Shown here piece after piece: positions 8,142 to 17,005 of a DNA stretch of 64,000 bases. Position numbers and translations under genes: made by a program. Position 1 is the stretch's first letter, and every line of letters starts with the position of its first letter. Below the pieces are notes generated by a model. That model saw only the letters and a list, made by a program, of their open reading frames with translations, did no database searches and had not been told where the DNA came from. The stretch comes from Varibaculum cambriense DSM 15806 (lineage in GTDB: Bacteria; Actinomycetota; Actinomycetes; Actinomycetales; Actinomycetaceae), in contig NZ_ATUF01000002.1 in the NCBI RefSeq assembly GCF_000420065.1, forward strand, positions 992,001-1,056,000, read 5' to 3'.

Positions 8142-8411
8142 ATGCAAATCGTGTGGAGCGAGGAGGGTTGGGAGGATTATCTCACCCGAACAGCGAACCT
8201 AGCGGACTCCGCTGAAGTTGGTTCGGGGCCAGACGACTAGCAGGGCTTCGCCGACGATTTGGTCTTAATAGACGGTGCCGATGGCTTTAGTGTGCGCATT
8301 TACCGAAAAGGCGCGGTTATTGCCCAGCATGAAGTAACGGTCTTCGGGTACTTGGTCTGGAAGATTGAGCTGAGCGCCCGGGCAGGTGAGGAAACTTACA
8401 GCACCAATTAG
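8142..8411 (+). pseudogene. Broken YoeB/Txe-like toxin gene
   Basis: An ATG 4 nt after the antitoxin stop begins MQIVWSEEGWEDYL, the N-terminus of YoeB/Txe toxins. The frame stops at TAG 8238-8240 after 32 codons, then stays open in the same frame to 8409-8411. The part after the stop (GFADDLVLIDGADGFSVRIYRKGAVI...) does not resemble the rest of YoeB and lacks its C-terminal catalytic HYH region, so this looks like a deletion that joined the toxin start to another reading frame. A functional 32-residue peptide is unlikely. Confidence 0.7.
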
Positions 8412-8618
8412 GAGCGCGAACTTTCATTTGCCTGCACCTTTGCACTAAGCTGAAGGGGTTGCGTTCCGCCCTGGAAAGTCACGGCAGAGACCTGGTGACC
8501 TGCAAAAGCAGAGCATTTTGAGTCTGCCACTTTCGTGGCCAACTGGGGAGCCGGCCTCGCCGGGCAACAGGAAGAAACAACCTAAGGGGTGCTTTGCGCC
8601 CAGTTTTAGGAGAACACG
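8412..8618 (+). promoter_or_regulatory. Leader region of the spc ribosomal operon
   Basis: This 207-bp gap precedes rplN, where other genomes have the S10-operon genes rpmC and rpsQ directly upstream. It contains GCCGG-CTC-GCCGG-type and GGGTGC/GCGCCC small hairpins and must hold the promoter, but I cannot place one confidently (TAAGCT near 8444 is a -10 candidate). It may carry autogenous control of the operon. Confidence 0.35.
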
Positions 8619-8987
8619 ATGATTCAACAAGAGTCGCGACTGAAGGTCGCCGACAACACGGGCGCAAAGGAACTGCTTTGCATTCGCGTGTTGGGCGGCT
8701 CCGGGCGGCGCTTTGCAGGTATCGGTGACACCATCGTTGCCACTGTAAAAGACGCTATTCCCGGCGGCAATGTCAAAAAAGGCGAAATTGTTAAAGCGGT
8801 AATCGTGCGCACTCGCAAAGAGCGTCGCCGCCAGGATGGCTCCTACATCCGCTTTGATGAAAACGCTGCAGTTATTTTGCAGCCTAGTGGAGAACCGCGT
8901 GGCACGCGTATCTTCGGCCCTATCGGCCGGGAACTGCGCGACAAGAAGTTCATGCGCATTATCTCTCTGGCTCCGGAGGTGCTGTAA
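8619..8987 (+). CDS. rplN: 50S ribosomal protein L14 (uL14)
   Basis: 122 residues, the normal length, with the family opening [18 protein letters not shown] and ending [11 protein letters not shown]14 binds 23S rRNA at the subunit interface. The start has TTTTAGGAG upstream. It is the first gene of a ten-gene spc-operon block, immediately followed by rplX without a gap. The S10 operon is not upstream: the neighbour on the left is the toxin-antitoxin remnant. Confidence 0.98.
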   Translation: MIQQESRLKVADNTGAKELLCIRVLGGSGRRFAGIGDTIVATVKDAIPGGNVKKGEIVKAVIVRTRKERRRQDGSYIRFDENAAVILQPSGEPRGTRIFGPIGRELRDKKFMRIISLAPEVL

Positions 8988-9407
8988 ATGGGAGCGAAAA
9001 TAAAGAAAGGCGATCTGGTAGAGGTCATCGCTGGCCGTACCAGTGACGAAAAGAAACTGGCCAAGCGCAACGAGCGTCGCGCTGAAAAAGGCTTGCCCGC
9101 ACTCAAACCGGGGGACAAGGGCAAGCAGGGTCGGGTACTAGAGGTATACCGCTCCAGCGACCGGGTATTGGTCGAGGGCGTAAACATTCGTACCCACCAC
9201 TCTCGCCAGGGGCAAAACCAGCAGGGACAGGTAACCGGCGGTATCGAGTACCGCGAGGCACCGATTCACGTTTCCAACGTGGCCCTGGTTGATCCCAAGA
9301 CCAAGAAGCCTACACGGGTTGGTTTCCGTGAGGAACAGGCAGAACGCGGCGGCCGTCTGCGTACGGTTCGGGTGCGTTACGCGAAGCGTTCCGGGGAGGA
9401 CATCTAA
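8988..9407 (+). CDS. rplX: 50S ribosomal protein L24 (uL24) with an inserted segment
   Basis: L24 starts 50S assembly and has an N-terminal KOW domain. The usual elements are here ([48 protein letters not shown]). At 139 residues it is longer than the usual 100-120: a charged segment at about residues 18-40 ([25 protein letters not shown]) splits the KOW motif between the first strand and the GKQG turn. The frame is intact and overlaps rplE by one base, so the insertion is real and not a frameshift. Confidence 0.96.
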   Translation: MGAKIKKGDLVEVIAGRTSDEKKLAKRNERRAEKGLPALKPGDKGKQGRVLEVYRSSDRVLVEGVNIRTHHSRQGQNQQGQVTGGIEYREAPIHVSNVALVDPKTKKPTRVGFREEQAERGGRLRTVRVRYAKRSGEDI

Positions 9408-9973
9408 TGGCAGAAGCAAAAACTGTGGCTCCGCGCCTAAAGGTGCGCTACCAGGAAGAAATCCGTAGCTCCTTAGAAAAAGAGTTCGGATACAAGAACG
9501 TAAACCAGATTCCCGGCCTCGAAAAAGTGGTTGTGAATATGGGTGTAGGCGAAGCCTCGCACGACTCCAAACTAATGGAGGGCGCGATTCGGGACCTGAC
9601 CGCGATTACCGGACAAAAACCGGTAGTTACCCGGGCACGTAAGTCCATCGCGCAGTTCAAACTGCGTGCCGGCCAGCCGATCGGTGCTCACGTGACCATT
9701 CGCGGGAACCGGATGTGGGAGTTCGTAGACCGTCTGGTCTCCACCGCCCTACCGCGTATCCGTGACTTTAGGGGACTCAGCCCCAAACAGTTCGATGGCC
9801 GCGGAAACTACACTTTCGGGTTAACCGAACAGGCCATGTTCCACGAAATCGATCAGGATTCGATCGATCGCGTGCGTGGCATGGATATCACCCTGGTTAC
9901 CACTGCTAACAGTGATGAAGAGGGGCGGGCGCTGCTGCGCGCGCTGGGCTTCCCGTTTAAGGAGGAACGTTAA
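9407..9973 (+). CDS. rplE: 50S ribosomal protein L5 (uL5)
   Basis: 188 residues, typical length. L5 binds 5S rRNA and the P-site tRNA region of the central protuberance. Signatures are [38 protein letters not shown] and [17 protein letters not shown]. The start overlaps the rplX stop (TAATG), and the stop overlaps the rpsN start in the same way, which indicates translational coupling. Confidence 0.98.
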   Translation: MAEAKTVAPRLKVRYQEEIRSSLEKEFGYKNVNQIPGLEKVVVNMGVGEASHDSKLMEGAIRDLTAITGQKPVVTRARKSIAQFKLRAGQPIGAHVTIRGNRMWEFVDRLVSTALPRIRDFRGLSPKQFDGRGNYTFGLTEQAMFHEIDQDSIDRVRGMDITLVTTANSDEEGRALLRALGFPFKEER

Positions 9974-10158
9974 TGGCGAAAACGGCGCTGAAGAATAAAG
10001 CGAAGCGTAAGCCGAAGTTCAAGGTGCGTGCCTACACCCGGTGCAACCGGTGCGGCCGTCCTCATTCGGTATATCGCAAGTTCGGACTTTGCCGTGTCTG
10101 CCTACGTGAGCTCGCTCTGCGGGGCGAACTTCCGGGCGTCACTAAGAGCAGTTGGTAA
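9973..10158 (+). CDS. rpsN: 30S ribosomal protein S14 type Z
   Basis: 61 residues with a C-x2-C...C-x2-C zinc ribbon (CNRC and CRVC), the short zinc-binding form (uS14 type Z, also named rpsZ) rather than the long zinc-free form. It sits at the usual spc position between L5 and S8. Some actinobacteria keep a second zinc-free paralogue used in zinc starvation; none is visible here. Confidence 0.97.
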   Translation: MAKTALKNKAKRKPKFKVRAYTRCNRCGRPHSVYRKFGLCRVCLRELALRGELPGVTKSSW

Positions 10159-10217
10159 AACTACTACGTTGCAGGTCTGAAACAGAAACCGCAGCGAGGA
10201 AGGGTTAGAACCCCAAA

Positions 10218-10616
10218 ATGACTATGACAGATCCCATCGCAGACATGTTGACACGTCTGCGTAACGCCAATTCGGCGCATCTGGACAAAGTGTCTATGCC
10301 TTCATCGAAAATGAAGGCGGGAATCGCCAAGATTCTCGAAAACGAAGGCTATATTGCCAAGAGTGAAGTCACTGATGCTCGTGTGGGCAAGACTCTCACT
10401 TTGACCCTCAAGTATGGAAGCAAGCGCGAACGGGCGATCACCGGTTGCAAGCGGGTTTCCAAGCCGGGTCTCCGTAAATACGTAAAATCTACTCAATTGC
10501 CGAAGGTCATGGGAGGCCTCGGGGTGGCGGTTCTGTCCACCTCCTCTGGTCTCATGACTGACCGTCAGGCACGGGACAAGGGTGTAGGCGGGGAAGTCCT
10601 TGCCTACATCTGGTAA
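10218..10616 (+). CDS. rpsH: 30S ribosomal protein S8 (uS8)
   Basis: 132 residues, normal length. Opening [18 protein letters not shown] and closing [28 protein letters not shown] are diagnostic. S8 binds helix 21 of 16S rRNA and in many bacteria represses the spc operon by binding its mRNA. A 59-bp gap with GAGGAAGGG precedes the start, the largest gap in this block. Confidence 0.98.
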   Translation: MTMTDPIADMLTRLRNANSAHLDKVSMPSSKMKAGIAKILENEGYIAKSEVTDARVGKTLTLTLKYGSKRERAITGCKRVSKPGLRKYVKSTQLPKVMGGLGVAVLSTSSGLMTDRQARDKGVGGEVLAYIW

Positions 10617-10628
10617 GGGGGAATAAGG

Positions 10629-11165
10629 ATGTCACGTATTGGCAAGAACCCGATCTCCCTACCTTCCGGGGTAGAAGTAAAGATCGACGGTCTGAAGGTT
10701 TCAGTTAAAGGCCCCAAGGGGCAGCTGGACCGTACCTTCACCGGACCGCTGAAGATTCGGGAAGAGGACGGCAAGATCCTAGTGGAGCGGGAAGTAGAAT
10801 CCCGGGAAGCTCGTTCTTTGCACGGCCTCACCCGCTCGCTGATTTCCAATATGATCGAGGGCGTAACCAACGGTTACTCCAAAGAAATGGAAATCGTGGG
10901 TACTGGTTACCGCGTGTTGACCCGCGGCAGCGATATTGAGCTGCAGCTGGGCTTCTCGCACCCGGTACCGTTCAAAGCTCCCGAAGGTATCGAATTCAAG
11001 GTTAATAGCGCGCTATCCTTCACTATCTCTGGTATTTCCAAGGAGCTAGTGGGAGAAACCGCTGCGAAGATCCGCAAGATTCGTCCTCCGGAACCCTATA
11101 AGGGCAAAGGTATTCGTTACAAGGGCGAATTCGTTCGTCGCAAGGCCGGAAAGGCGGGTAAGTAA
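10629..11165 (+). CDS. rplF: 50S ribosomal protein L6 (uL6)
   Basis: 178 residues in two related folds. Opens [17 protein letters not shown] and ends with [24 protein letters not shown], the conserved 23S-binding tail near the sarcin-ricin loop. AAGGGGGAATAAGG precedes the ATG. The stop is directly followed by the rplR ATG. Confidence 0.98.
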   Translation: MSRIGKNPISLPSGVEVKIDGLKVSVKGPKGQLDRTFTGPLKIREEDGKILVEREVESREARSLHGLTRSLISNMIEGVTNGYSKEMEIVGTGYRVLTRGSDIELQLGFSHPVPFKAPEGIEFKVNSALSFTISGISKELVGETAAKIRKIRPPEPYKGKGIRYKGEFVRRKAGKAGK

Positions 11166-11537
11166 ATGTCGTATACCCCTAAAGGTAAAGGCAAATTCGT
11201 CGCTCGCAAACGCCGCCATATTCGTGTTCGTAAACGGGTTTATGGTACGGCGCAGCGCCCTCGTCTGGTGGTTACTCGGTCTAACCGCCACATGGTTGCT
11301 CAGGTTGTTAATGACGACCTGGGGCACACCTTGGTTTCAGCTTCCACCCTGGAAGCGGAGCAGCGAGGCGAAAAGATGAAGAAAGTTGATGCGGCTCGCC
11401 AGGTTGGCGAACGTATCGCTAAGCGTGCCCTAGAGGCAGGCATCACGGCTGTCGTGTTTGATCGCGGCGGCAACAAATATCATGGTCGCGTCGCCGCGGT
11501 GGCTGATGGTGCCCGCGATGGCGGTCTAAAGCTGTAG
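11166..11537 (+). CDS. rplR: 50S ribosomal protein L18 (uL18)
   Basis: 123 residues. [21 protein letters not shown] and [28 protein letters not shown] are the L18 signatures. L18 binds 5S rRNA together with L5. It starts immediately after the rplF stop, consistent with coupling. Confidence 0.98.
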   Translation: MSYTPKGKGKFVARKRRHIRVRKRVYGTAQRPRLVVTRSNRHMVAQVVNDDLGHTLVSASTLEAEQRGEKMKKVDAARQVGERIAKRALEAGITAVVFDRGGNKYHGRVAAVADGARDGGLKL

Positions 11538-11552
11538 AGGAGAGGGAAAATA

Positions 11553-12242
11553 ATGGCTGAAGAAAATATTAACGCCGATTCCCGGGAATCCCGTGGCAAA
11601 GGCCGCGAAGACCGGGGGCGTAAGGGCCGCCGCGACAATCGTCGTGAGCAGGAAAAGAATCAGTATTTAGAGCGCGTAGTTACCATTAACCGCGTTTCTA
11701 AAGTAGTTAAGGGCGGACGTCGTTTCGCTTTCACCGCGCTAGTCGTAGTCGGTGACGGCGAAGGCATGGTCGGTGTCGGATACGGCAAGGCTAAAGAGGT
11801 TCCCCAGGCTATTTCGAAGGGCGTCGAGGACGCGAAGAAGAACTTCTTCCAGGTACCGATGATTGGGCGGACTATCACCCACTTGGTACAGGGTGAAGAA
11901 GCTGCCGGTGTGGTGCTTTTGCGTCCGGCTTCTCCCGGTACCGGGGTAATCGCCGGTGGCCCGGTGCGTGCAGTTATGGAATGTGCGGGTATTCATGACG
12001 TGCTAACCAAGTCTTTGGGCAGCGCCAACGCCTTGAATATCGTGCAGGCCACGGTAGCTGCGCTGAAGATGCTGCAGCGTCCGGAAGAGGTCGCCGCACG
12101 CCGCGGACTCCCCGTGGAACGGGTAGTTCCGGAAGCGATGCTGCGGGCTCAAGCCGAGGCACGGGCAGAAAAAGCCGAGAAAGCGAAGAAAGACGAGGCG
12201 GATAAAGCCGCCGCCGGTGTCGCTGAAGAGGTGAATGCCTGA
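11553..12242 (+). CDS. rpsE: 30S ribosomal protein S5 (uS5)
   Basis: 229 residues, longer than the common 165-170 because of an N-terminal Arg/Glu-rich extension of about 40 residues and a C-terminal Ala/Lys/Glu-rich tail, both common in actinobacteria. The core contains [20 protein letters not shown] (double-stranded-RNA-binding fold) and [21 protein letters not shown]5 helps decoding accuracy. GAGGAGAGGG precedes the ATG; the stop overlaps the rpmD start. Confidence 0.98.
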   Translation: MAEENINADSRESRGKGREDRGRKGRRDNRREQEKNQYLERVVTINRVSKVVKGGRRFAFTALVVVGDGEGMVGVGYGKAKEVPQAISKGVEDAKKNFFQVPMIGRTITHLVQGEEAAGVVLLRPASPGTGVIAGGPVRAVMECAGIHDVLTKSLGSANALNIVQATVAALKMLQRPEEVAARRGLPVERVVPEAMLRAQAEARAEKAEKAKKDEADKAAAGVAEEVNA

Positions 12243-12424
12243 TGAGTAAGCTCAAGATCACCCAGGTTAAAGGCCTGGTTAATACCAACCAGAACCAGCG
12301 TCGCGTTATGCAGTCGCTCGGTCTGCGCAAGATTCACCAGAGTGTGGAACACCAGGATAACCCGGCTATTCGCGGCCAGATCCGCAAGGTTTCCCACCTG
12401 GTGCAGGTAGAGGAGATTGGTTAA
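12242..12424 (+). CDS. rpmD: 50S ribosomal protein L30 (uL30)
   Basis: 60 residues, the normal bacterial length, with [22 protein letters not shown] typical of L30 (conserved hydrophobic core and basic rRNA-binding face). It overlaps rpsE and rplO by one base each (TGATG and TAATG), giving a tightly coupled trio. Confidence 0.97.
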   Translation: MSKLKITQVKGLVNTNQNQRRVMQSLGLRKIHQSVEHQDNPAIRGQIRKVSHLVQVEEIG

Positions 12425-12921
12425 TGGCTGAAGATACTAAGGTAACCGAAGCAGAAGACACTGCTAAAGAGGACGTAATCCGCTTGCATGATCTGCGTCC
12501 GGCTCCCGGCTCCAATAAGCGCCGTAAGCGCGTGGGGCGCGGTGAAGGATCGCAGGGCAAGACTTCCGGTCGCGGTACTAAAGGTACCGGCGCTCGCAAG
12601 AATGTTCATCCTCGTTTCGAGGGTGGCCAGATGCCTTTGCATATGCGTCTGCCTAAACTGCGCGGATTTAAGAATCCCTTCGCTACCGTCTATCAGGTAG
12701 TGAACCTGGATCGTCTGCAAGAACTATTCCCCGAAGGGGGAACGGTCACAGTTGATGATCTAGTCTCCAAGGGAGCAGTTCGCAAGAACTCTTTGGTGAA
12801 AGTTCTAGGTACCGGGGAAATCTCGGTGAAACTGGAACTGATCGTAGACGCCTGGTCTGCCAGTGCCAAAGAAAAGATTGAAGCTGCCGGCGGTTCGCTG
12901 AGCAAGCGGGAGCAAGACTAG
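12424..12921 (+). CDS. rplO: 50S ribosomal protein L15 (uL15)
   Basis: 165 residues. [25 protein letters not shown] is the L15 signature, followed by [11 protein letters not shown] and the globular C-terminal domain. An acidic 20-residue N-terminal extension precedes it. L15 is usually followed directly by secY; here a strong terminator and another gene intervene. Confidence 0.98.
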   Translation: MAEDTKVTEAEDTAKEDVIRLHDLRPAPGSNKRRKRVGRGEGSQGKTSGRGTKGTGARKNVHPRFEGGQMPLHMRLPKLRGFKNPFATVYQVVNLDRLQELFPEGGTVTVDDLVSKGAVRKNSLVKVLGTGEISVKLELIVDAWSASAKEKIEAAGGSLSKREQD

Positions 12922-12967
12922 TTTGCACCCAGCAGCCTGACTGCTGCAGCTAGATCTAGATAGCTAG

Positions 12968-13012
12968 AAAATCTCGGGCGGGGAGAAGATCTCCCCGCCC
13001 GAGATTTTTACT
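12968..13012 (+). terminator. Strong intrinsic terminator of the rplN-rplO operon
   Basis: Perfect 18-bp stem (12968-12985 with 12991-13008), 5-nt loop, GC-rich core, and T-rich end (TTTTTACTTTTATT). It separates rplO from the downstream secY-adk-map transcription unit. Confidence 0.9.
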
Positions 13013-13071
13013 TTTATTACTACTGCAACCTCGAAAGGCGTTTTCGAGATAAGTGTCTCTAGTCACCAGGC

Positions 13072-13102
13072 TTGACACTAAACGCCGCCAAGCCACTATA
13101 CT
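13072..13102 (+). promoter_or_regulatory. Promoter of the secreted peptidase-like gene
   Basis: Consensus -35 TTGACA (13072-13077) and -10 TATACT (13097-13102) with a 19-bp spacer, about 80 bp before the start codon at 13182. Confidence 0.55.
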
Positions 13103-13181
13103 CATAATAGATTTGTTACAAAAACGTTATATGGGGATGGCGTTAGTACGACACCCCACCCCTTAAGGCTCAGGAGATATC

Positions 13182-13823
13182 GTGAGAAAAGCCTGGTTGA
13201 TGGCACCAATCGTGGTTATGGCGGCATTTGGTTTAGTAGCGGCAGATTCTGTACATCCCTCAGTAGCGGCCAGCAAACAAGGCGTCGATGTTTCTAAGAT
13301 AGCCAGCACGATGTTGCAGGAAAATCTGTATAACCAAGCAGTATCGGTCGATGATGGGGTTAAAGTTTCCTCTAACAAGGTCACTGCATTTTCGGCGGGT
13401 GCAACCTCATCTTCTGCAAATACCGAAACTGCTTCCTCCCTTCCCACCGCGGAAACTCCCAATTGTGCTCCTCCCAGTGGAGATCCGGCGGTGCAGCCAT
13501 GGCCGCGCCAGGTACGCACTATGATCACCCAGCGTTTTGGGGTTACCAATATCGGCGGTTTCCGCCCCGGTGACCCGCGAGATCACGGTAAAGGGCTAGC
13601 CCTGGACGTAATGGTGCCGGTTTCTTCCGCCCTGGGGGATACCATCTCCAATTGGGCGATCGCCAACAGTGGGGATCTGAACATCAAATATGTAATCTGG
13701 AAGCAAAAAATTTGGATGCCCGGCCGCAGCTGGAAGGGTATGGAAGACCGCGGCTCGATCACCGCCAACCATTACGATCACGTACATCTTAGCTTCCACA
13801 CCGGACCTGGCCGCTGCCTGTAG
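13182..13823 (+). CDS. Secreted M15-like (ARB-07466-type C-terminal domain) protein
   Basis: 213 residues starting with GTG, CAGGAG upstream. A signal peptide (about residues 1-30, with cleavage near VAA or VAAS) is followed by a Ser/Thr-rich low-complexity stretch (about 40-95) and a C-terminal domain of about 115 residues: ITQRFGVTNIGGFRPGDPRDHGKGLALDVMVP ... GSITANHYDHVHLSF. The HGKGLALD and DHVH pattern matches the zinc site of M15-like D-Ala-D-Ala peptidases and the actinobacterial ARB-07466-type domain, suggesting action on peptidoglycan or its stems outside the cell. Enzyme activity is inferred. Its position between rplO and secY is unusual. Confidence 0.75.
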   Translation: MRKAWLMAPIVVMAAFGLVAADSVHPSVAASKQGVDVSKIASTMLQENLYNQAVSVDDGVKVSSNKVTAFSAGATSSSANTETASSLPTAETPNCAPPSGDPAVQPWPRQVRTMITQRFGVTNIGGFRPGDPRDHGKGLALDVMVPVSSALGDTISNWAIANSGDLNIKYVIWKQKIWMPGRSWKGMEDRGSITANHYDHVHLSFHTGPGRCL

Positions 13824-14096
13824 GCAAGCTCGCCCGCAGCTTGCAGCCACAGTTACGCCGCTCTGGCTGCAGTCTCAGCCCCCGGTTGCGTTTAGCGCCC
13901 GGCCTCTTTAGCTTGTCCTCACTTTCTCCGAGCGCGCCCTCGGAAAAATAGATTAAGCAATAAAATCCCGGAACCCGCGTGAACATTACCCCAAAAAGTA
14001 ACTGCATGTGCTATTGCGAGGCTAAATTGTGTAGGCTTTTAAGGGTTAAAGAATTATCTTTTTTATGCCGTAAAAACACAGATTGCTGGAGGCAGC
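13824..14096 (+). other. Structured gap before secY
   Basis: A 273-bp gap with a 7-bp perfect stem GCAAGCT/AGCTTGC (13824-13844), a second stem GCAGCCA/TGGCTGC (13843-13870) and TCCGAG/CTCGGA (13927-13944). None is followed by a T-run. The secY promoter must lie in the AT-rich second half; TAAATTGTGTAGGCTTTT (about 14022-14041) is a candidate region. No gene is seen. Confidence 0.4.
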
Positions 14097-15389
14097 TTGC
14101 TAAGCGTATTCGTACAGGCGTTTAAAACGCCCGATCTCAGGAAAAAGCTCCTGTTCACCTTGGCGATTATGGCGCTATATCGGGTCGGATCTCATATTCC
14201 TTCACCGGGGGTTAACTATCCGAACCTGCAGGCGTGTCTAAAGAACAACGAGCAGAACGGTCTCCTCGATTTGGTGAATCTGTTCTCCGGGGGGGCCCTG
14301 CTATCTCTGTCAGTGTTCGCTATGGGGATCATGCCCTACATTACGGCCTCGATTATCATCCAGCTGATGCGGGTAGTGATTCCTCGCTTCGAAGACCTGC
14401 ACCGTGAAGGGCAAGCCGGAAAAGCCAAAATGACTCAATACACCCGCTACTTGACCATCGGTCTCGGGGTATTGCAGTCAGTGACCATTATTTATATGGC
14501 GCGGTCGGGACAGCTGCTACAAGGCTGTGCTCCCAGCAAACCGATTATCCCCGATGAATCGGCGCTTAACTACTTGATCATGATGATCACCATGACCGCC
14601 GGTACCGGCCTAATCATGTGGCTGGCCGAGCTCATCACTGAAAACGGCATCGGTAACGGCATGTCCCTGCTGATCTTCACCGGCATTGTGGCTAACATGC
14701 CCGCCCACCTGCAATCGATTGGCGCCTCCGGCGGAGTCTGGAAAGTCCTGGTAATCATTGCTTTGGTTGCCCTGATTACTCTCGCGATCGTGTTCGTGGA
14801 GCAAGCCCAGCGGCGCATCCCGGTACAGTACGCCAAACGGATGGTGGGCAGGAGAATGATTGGGGGCTCTACCACCTATATCCCCATGAAAATCAATATG
14901 TCCGGGGTTATCCCGGTGATTTTCGCGGCCTCGCTACTGGCTATGCCGCAAATGATTTCCCGCTTCGGCAAACCTACCGCCGGCTGGGTCAAATGGATTA
15001 ATGATAACTTCCAACACGACTCCTTGCTCTACCTGATCTGTTACGCGCTACTCGTGCTAGGGTTCGCTTTCTTCTACACGCAAATCACCTTTAATCCTGA
15101 GGAAATCGCCGACAATATGAAGAAATATGGCGGCTTTATTCCCGGGATTCGGGCAGGGGCACCTACCGCTGACTATCTGCACTACGTGATTAGCCGAATT
15201 ACCACTGCCGGAGCCATCTACCTGGTAGTGGTAGCCATGGTGCCAATCGTGGCGTTGATTCCGCTTAAGGTTACGCAGATGCCATTCGGAGGGACTACCC
15301 TGTTGATTATGGTGGGTGTGGGTCTGCAAACTGTACAGCAGATCGACGCTCAACTTCAGCAACACCACTATGAAGGATTCCTGAAATGA
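14097..15389 (+). CDS. secY: Preprotein translocase subunit SecY
   Basis: 430 residues, ten membrane segments, the central channel of Sec export. Opens LSVFVQAFKTPDLRKKLLFTLAIMALYRVGSHIPSPGV, with FSGGALLSLSVFAMGIMPYITASIIIQLM in TM2 and the cytosolic loop ITFNPEEIADNMKKYGGFIPGIR before TM9. The start codon is TTG (14097) with GGAGG four bases upstream; no ATG or GTG nearby would keep the conserved N-terminus. The stop overlaps adk by ATGA. Confidence 0.97.
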   Translation: MLSVFVQAFKTPDLRKKLLFTLAIMALYRVGSHIPSPGVNYPNLQACLKNNEQNGLLDLVNLFSGGALLSLSVFAMGIMPYITASIIIQLMRVVIPRFEDLHREGQAGKAKMTQYTRYLTIGLGVLQSVTIIYMARSGQLLQGCAPSKPIIPDESALNYLIMMITMTAGTGLIMWLAELITENGIGNGMSLLIFTGIVANMPAHLQSIGASGGVWKVLVIIALVALITLAIVFVEQAQRRIPVQYAKRMVGRRMIGGSTTYIPMKINMSGVIPVIFAASLLAMPQMISRFGKPTAGWVKWINDNFQHDSLLYLICYALLVLGFAFFYTQITFNPEEIADNMKKYGGFIPGIRAGAPTADYLHYVISRITTAGAIYLVVVAMVPIVALIPLKVTQMPFGGTTLLIMVGVGLQTVQQIDAQLQQHHYEGFLK

Positions 15390-15952
15390 AAAAACGCCTA
15401 GTGATTCTGGGTGCTCCTGGTGCTGGAAAGGGCACTCAGGCGCACAAGATCTGTGAACTGCTAGCTATTCCTACTTTTTCTACCGGTGCGATGCTGCGCG
15501 CGCAAATGGAGGCGGGCACCGAGCTAGGTACGAAAGCTAAAGAACTTATTAACCGGGGAGAGCTAGTTCCCGATTCGGTGATTAGCGCCCTGGTGGAAGC
15601 AGAACTCAAAACTGATCGGTACCGCGGTGGCTTCTTGGCTGACGGCTACCCTCGTAACCTGGAGCAGGCGCATTTCTTGGATCAGGTGCTCAAAGATATG
15701 GGAACTCAGCTGGATGCGGTTATCAACCTCGACGTCAATTTAGAGGACGTGGTGGGAAGGTTGCTAAAGCGCGCCGAAATTGAACATCGCAGCGATGATA
15801 CCGAACCGGTGATCCGGCGCCGCTTGCAGGTTTACCAAGAACAAACCGAGCCGCTAGTGCGCTATTATCGCGAGGCCGGCCTGCTAATAAATATTGATGG
15901 TAACGGCTCTATCGACCAGGTTTGGGAAAATATTGCGGCTCAGCTGCAGTAA
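15386..15952 (+). CDS. adk: Adenylate kinase
   Basis: 188 residues; interconverts AMP+ATP and 2 ADP in the cytosol. P-loop GAPGAGKGTQ (about residues 8-17), STGAMLR AMP site, and DGYPRNLEQA. The LID is the short form without the four zinc cysteines, typical of high-GC Gram-positives (about 180-190 residues). It overlaps secY by 4 bp and is followed by map, the standard secY-adk-map order. Confidence 0.98.
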   Translation: MKKRLVILGAPGAGKGTQAHKICELLAIPTFSTGAMLRAQMEAGTELGTKAKELINRGELVPDSVISALVEAELKTDRYRGGFLADGYPRNLEQAHFLDQVLKDMGTQLDAVINLDVNLEDVVGRLLKRAEIEHRSDDTEPVIRRRLQVYQEQTEPLVRYYREAGLLINIDGNGSIDQVWENIAAQLQ

Positions 15953-15986
15953 GACCCTAACCGAATCGGGAAGAAGATAGATAGCC

Positions 15987-16880
15987 ATGCTATTTGGGCG
16001 AGGCATCGAAATAAAGAACCGCACCCAACTGGGTTACATGCGCCAGGCTGCCCTAATCGTTAATCAAATTCATGAGGCCGTCTGGGAGAATGCGCGAGCT
16101 GGAGTCACGCCCCGGGAAATAGATGAAATATCGGCGCAGGTAATTGCGGAGGGGGGAGCCCACTCCAACTTCCTGGGATATTTCGATTACCCCGCCACCA
16201 TCTGCATCTCGGTAAACGATACCGTAGTTCATGGCATCCCCGGTGACGTTCCCTTTGAGGTCGGAGACTTAGTTAGTTTCGATTGCGGCTGCTATCTGGA
16301 GCGAGATGGTAAACAGTGGCATGGGGATTCCGCGTTTTCGGTGATTATCGGAGAAGAACCCGCCCCTAAGCCGGATCCTTCTATTTCCGCACATGCTTAT
16401 CCGACGTCCTCGGAAAAGGAACAGCTCCTGGAGATAACCCGGCACAGCACCTGGGCAGGCGTGGCGGCCATAGCTGGTCCCCGAGCCCGCGTGAATGATA
16501 TCGGTGCGGCGATCGAGGACGCAGTAGACTCCTGCGGTGAACGCTTTGGATGGACGGCGGGAATCGTAGAAGAGTTCACCGGGCATGGAATCGGGACCGC
16601 TATGCATCAGGCACCAGATGTGTTTAACTTCCGGGCGGCAGGCAGATCAGCAGCGATTAAACCGGGAATGGTGCTGTGCGTGGAACCGATTCTAACTCGC
16701 GGCTCGAATCAAGTCGTTACCCTGGCCGATGATTGGACAGTGAAAACCGTAGATCACTCCCTCGCCTGTCATTGGGAGGCGCAAGTAGCGGTGTTAGCAG
16801 ACGGGATCTGCGTCCTCAACCAGCCTGATTTTGGAGAGGCGGCTTTGGCTCCCTTCGGAGTAAAGCCCGTGAAACTCTAG
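15987..16880 (+). CDS. map: Methionine aminopeptidase, type I
   Basis: 297 residues; removes the initiator Met from nascent proteins using two metal ions. Metal ligands can be seen: Asp in VSFDCG, Asp in HGDSAF, His in TGHGIGTAMH, Glu in CVEPIL and Glu in HWEAQVAV; the substrate His is in VVHGIPGD. An insert of about 20 residues (EEPAPKPDPSISAHAYPTSS) follows the second Asp, making the protein longer than the usual 255-285. Follows adk after 34 bp. Confidence 0.97.
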   Translation: MLFGRGIEIKNRTQLGYMRQAALIVNQIHEAVWENARAGVTPREIDEISAQVIAEGGAHSNFLGYFDYPATICISVNDTVVHGIPGDVPFEVGDLVSFDCGCYLERDGKQWHGDSAFSVIIGEEPAPKPDPSISAHAYPTSSEKEQLLEITRHSTWAGVAAIAGPRARVNDIGAAIEDAVDSCGERFGWTAGIVEEFTGHGIGTAMHQAPDVFNFRAAGRSAAIKPGMVLCVEPILTRGSNQVVTLADDWTVKTVDHSLACHWEAQVAVLADGICVLNQPDFGEAALAPFGVKPVKL

Positions 16881-17005
16881 GCAGCACCGAAATATCAGCT
16901 CTGCACTCGCCCGCAAAGTTCACGCTGCCCCTCTTACCGATACCTTTTTCCGAGCGTTACCACCTTGCCGACTGGTAGAGTCGGTTTCAAGAAGGAGGTA
17001 AACCG

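Noticed and set aside
8238-8240. Read-through or recoding of the TAG in the toxin gene
   Set aside because: The sequence after the TAG does not continue the YoeB fold, so recoding would not restore a toxin; gene decay is simpler.
12968-13012. Third copy of the A/B hairpin element after rplO
   Set aside because: It has a single long stem and a T-rich tail but none of the CCTCCCGCCC and GGATTT flanks; it is an ordinary terminator.
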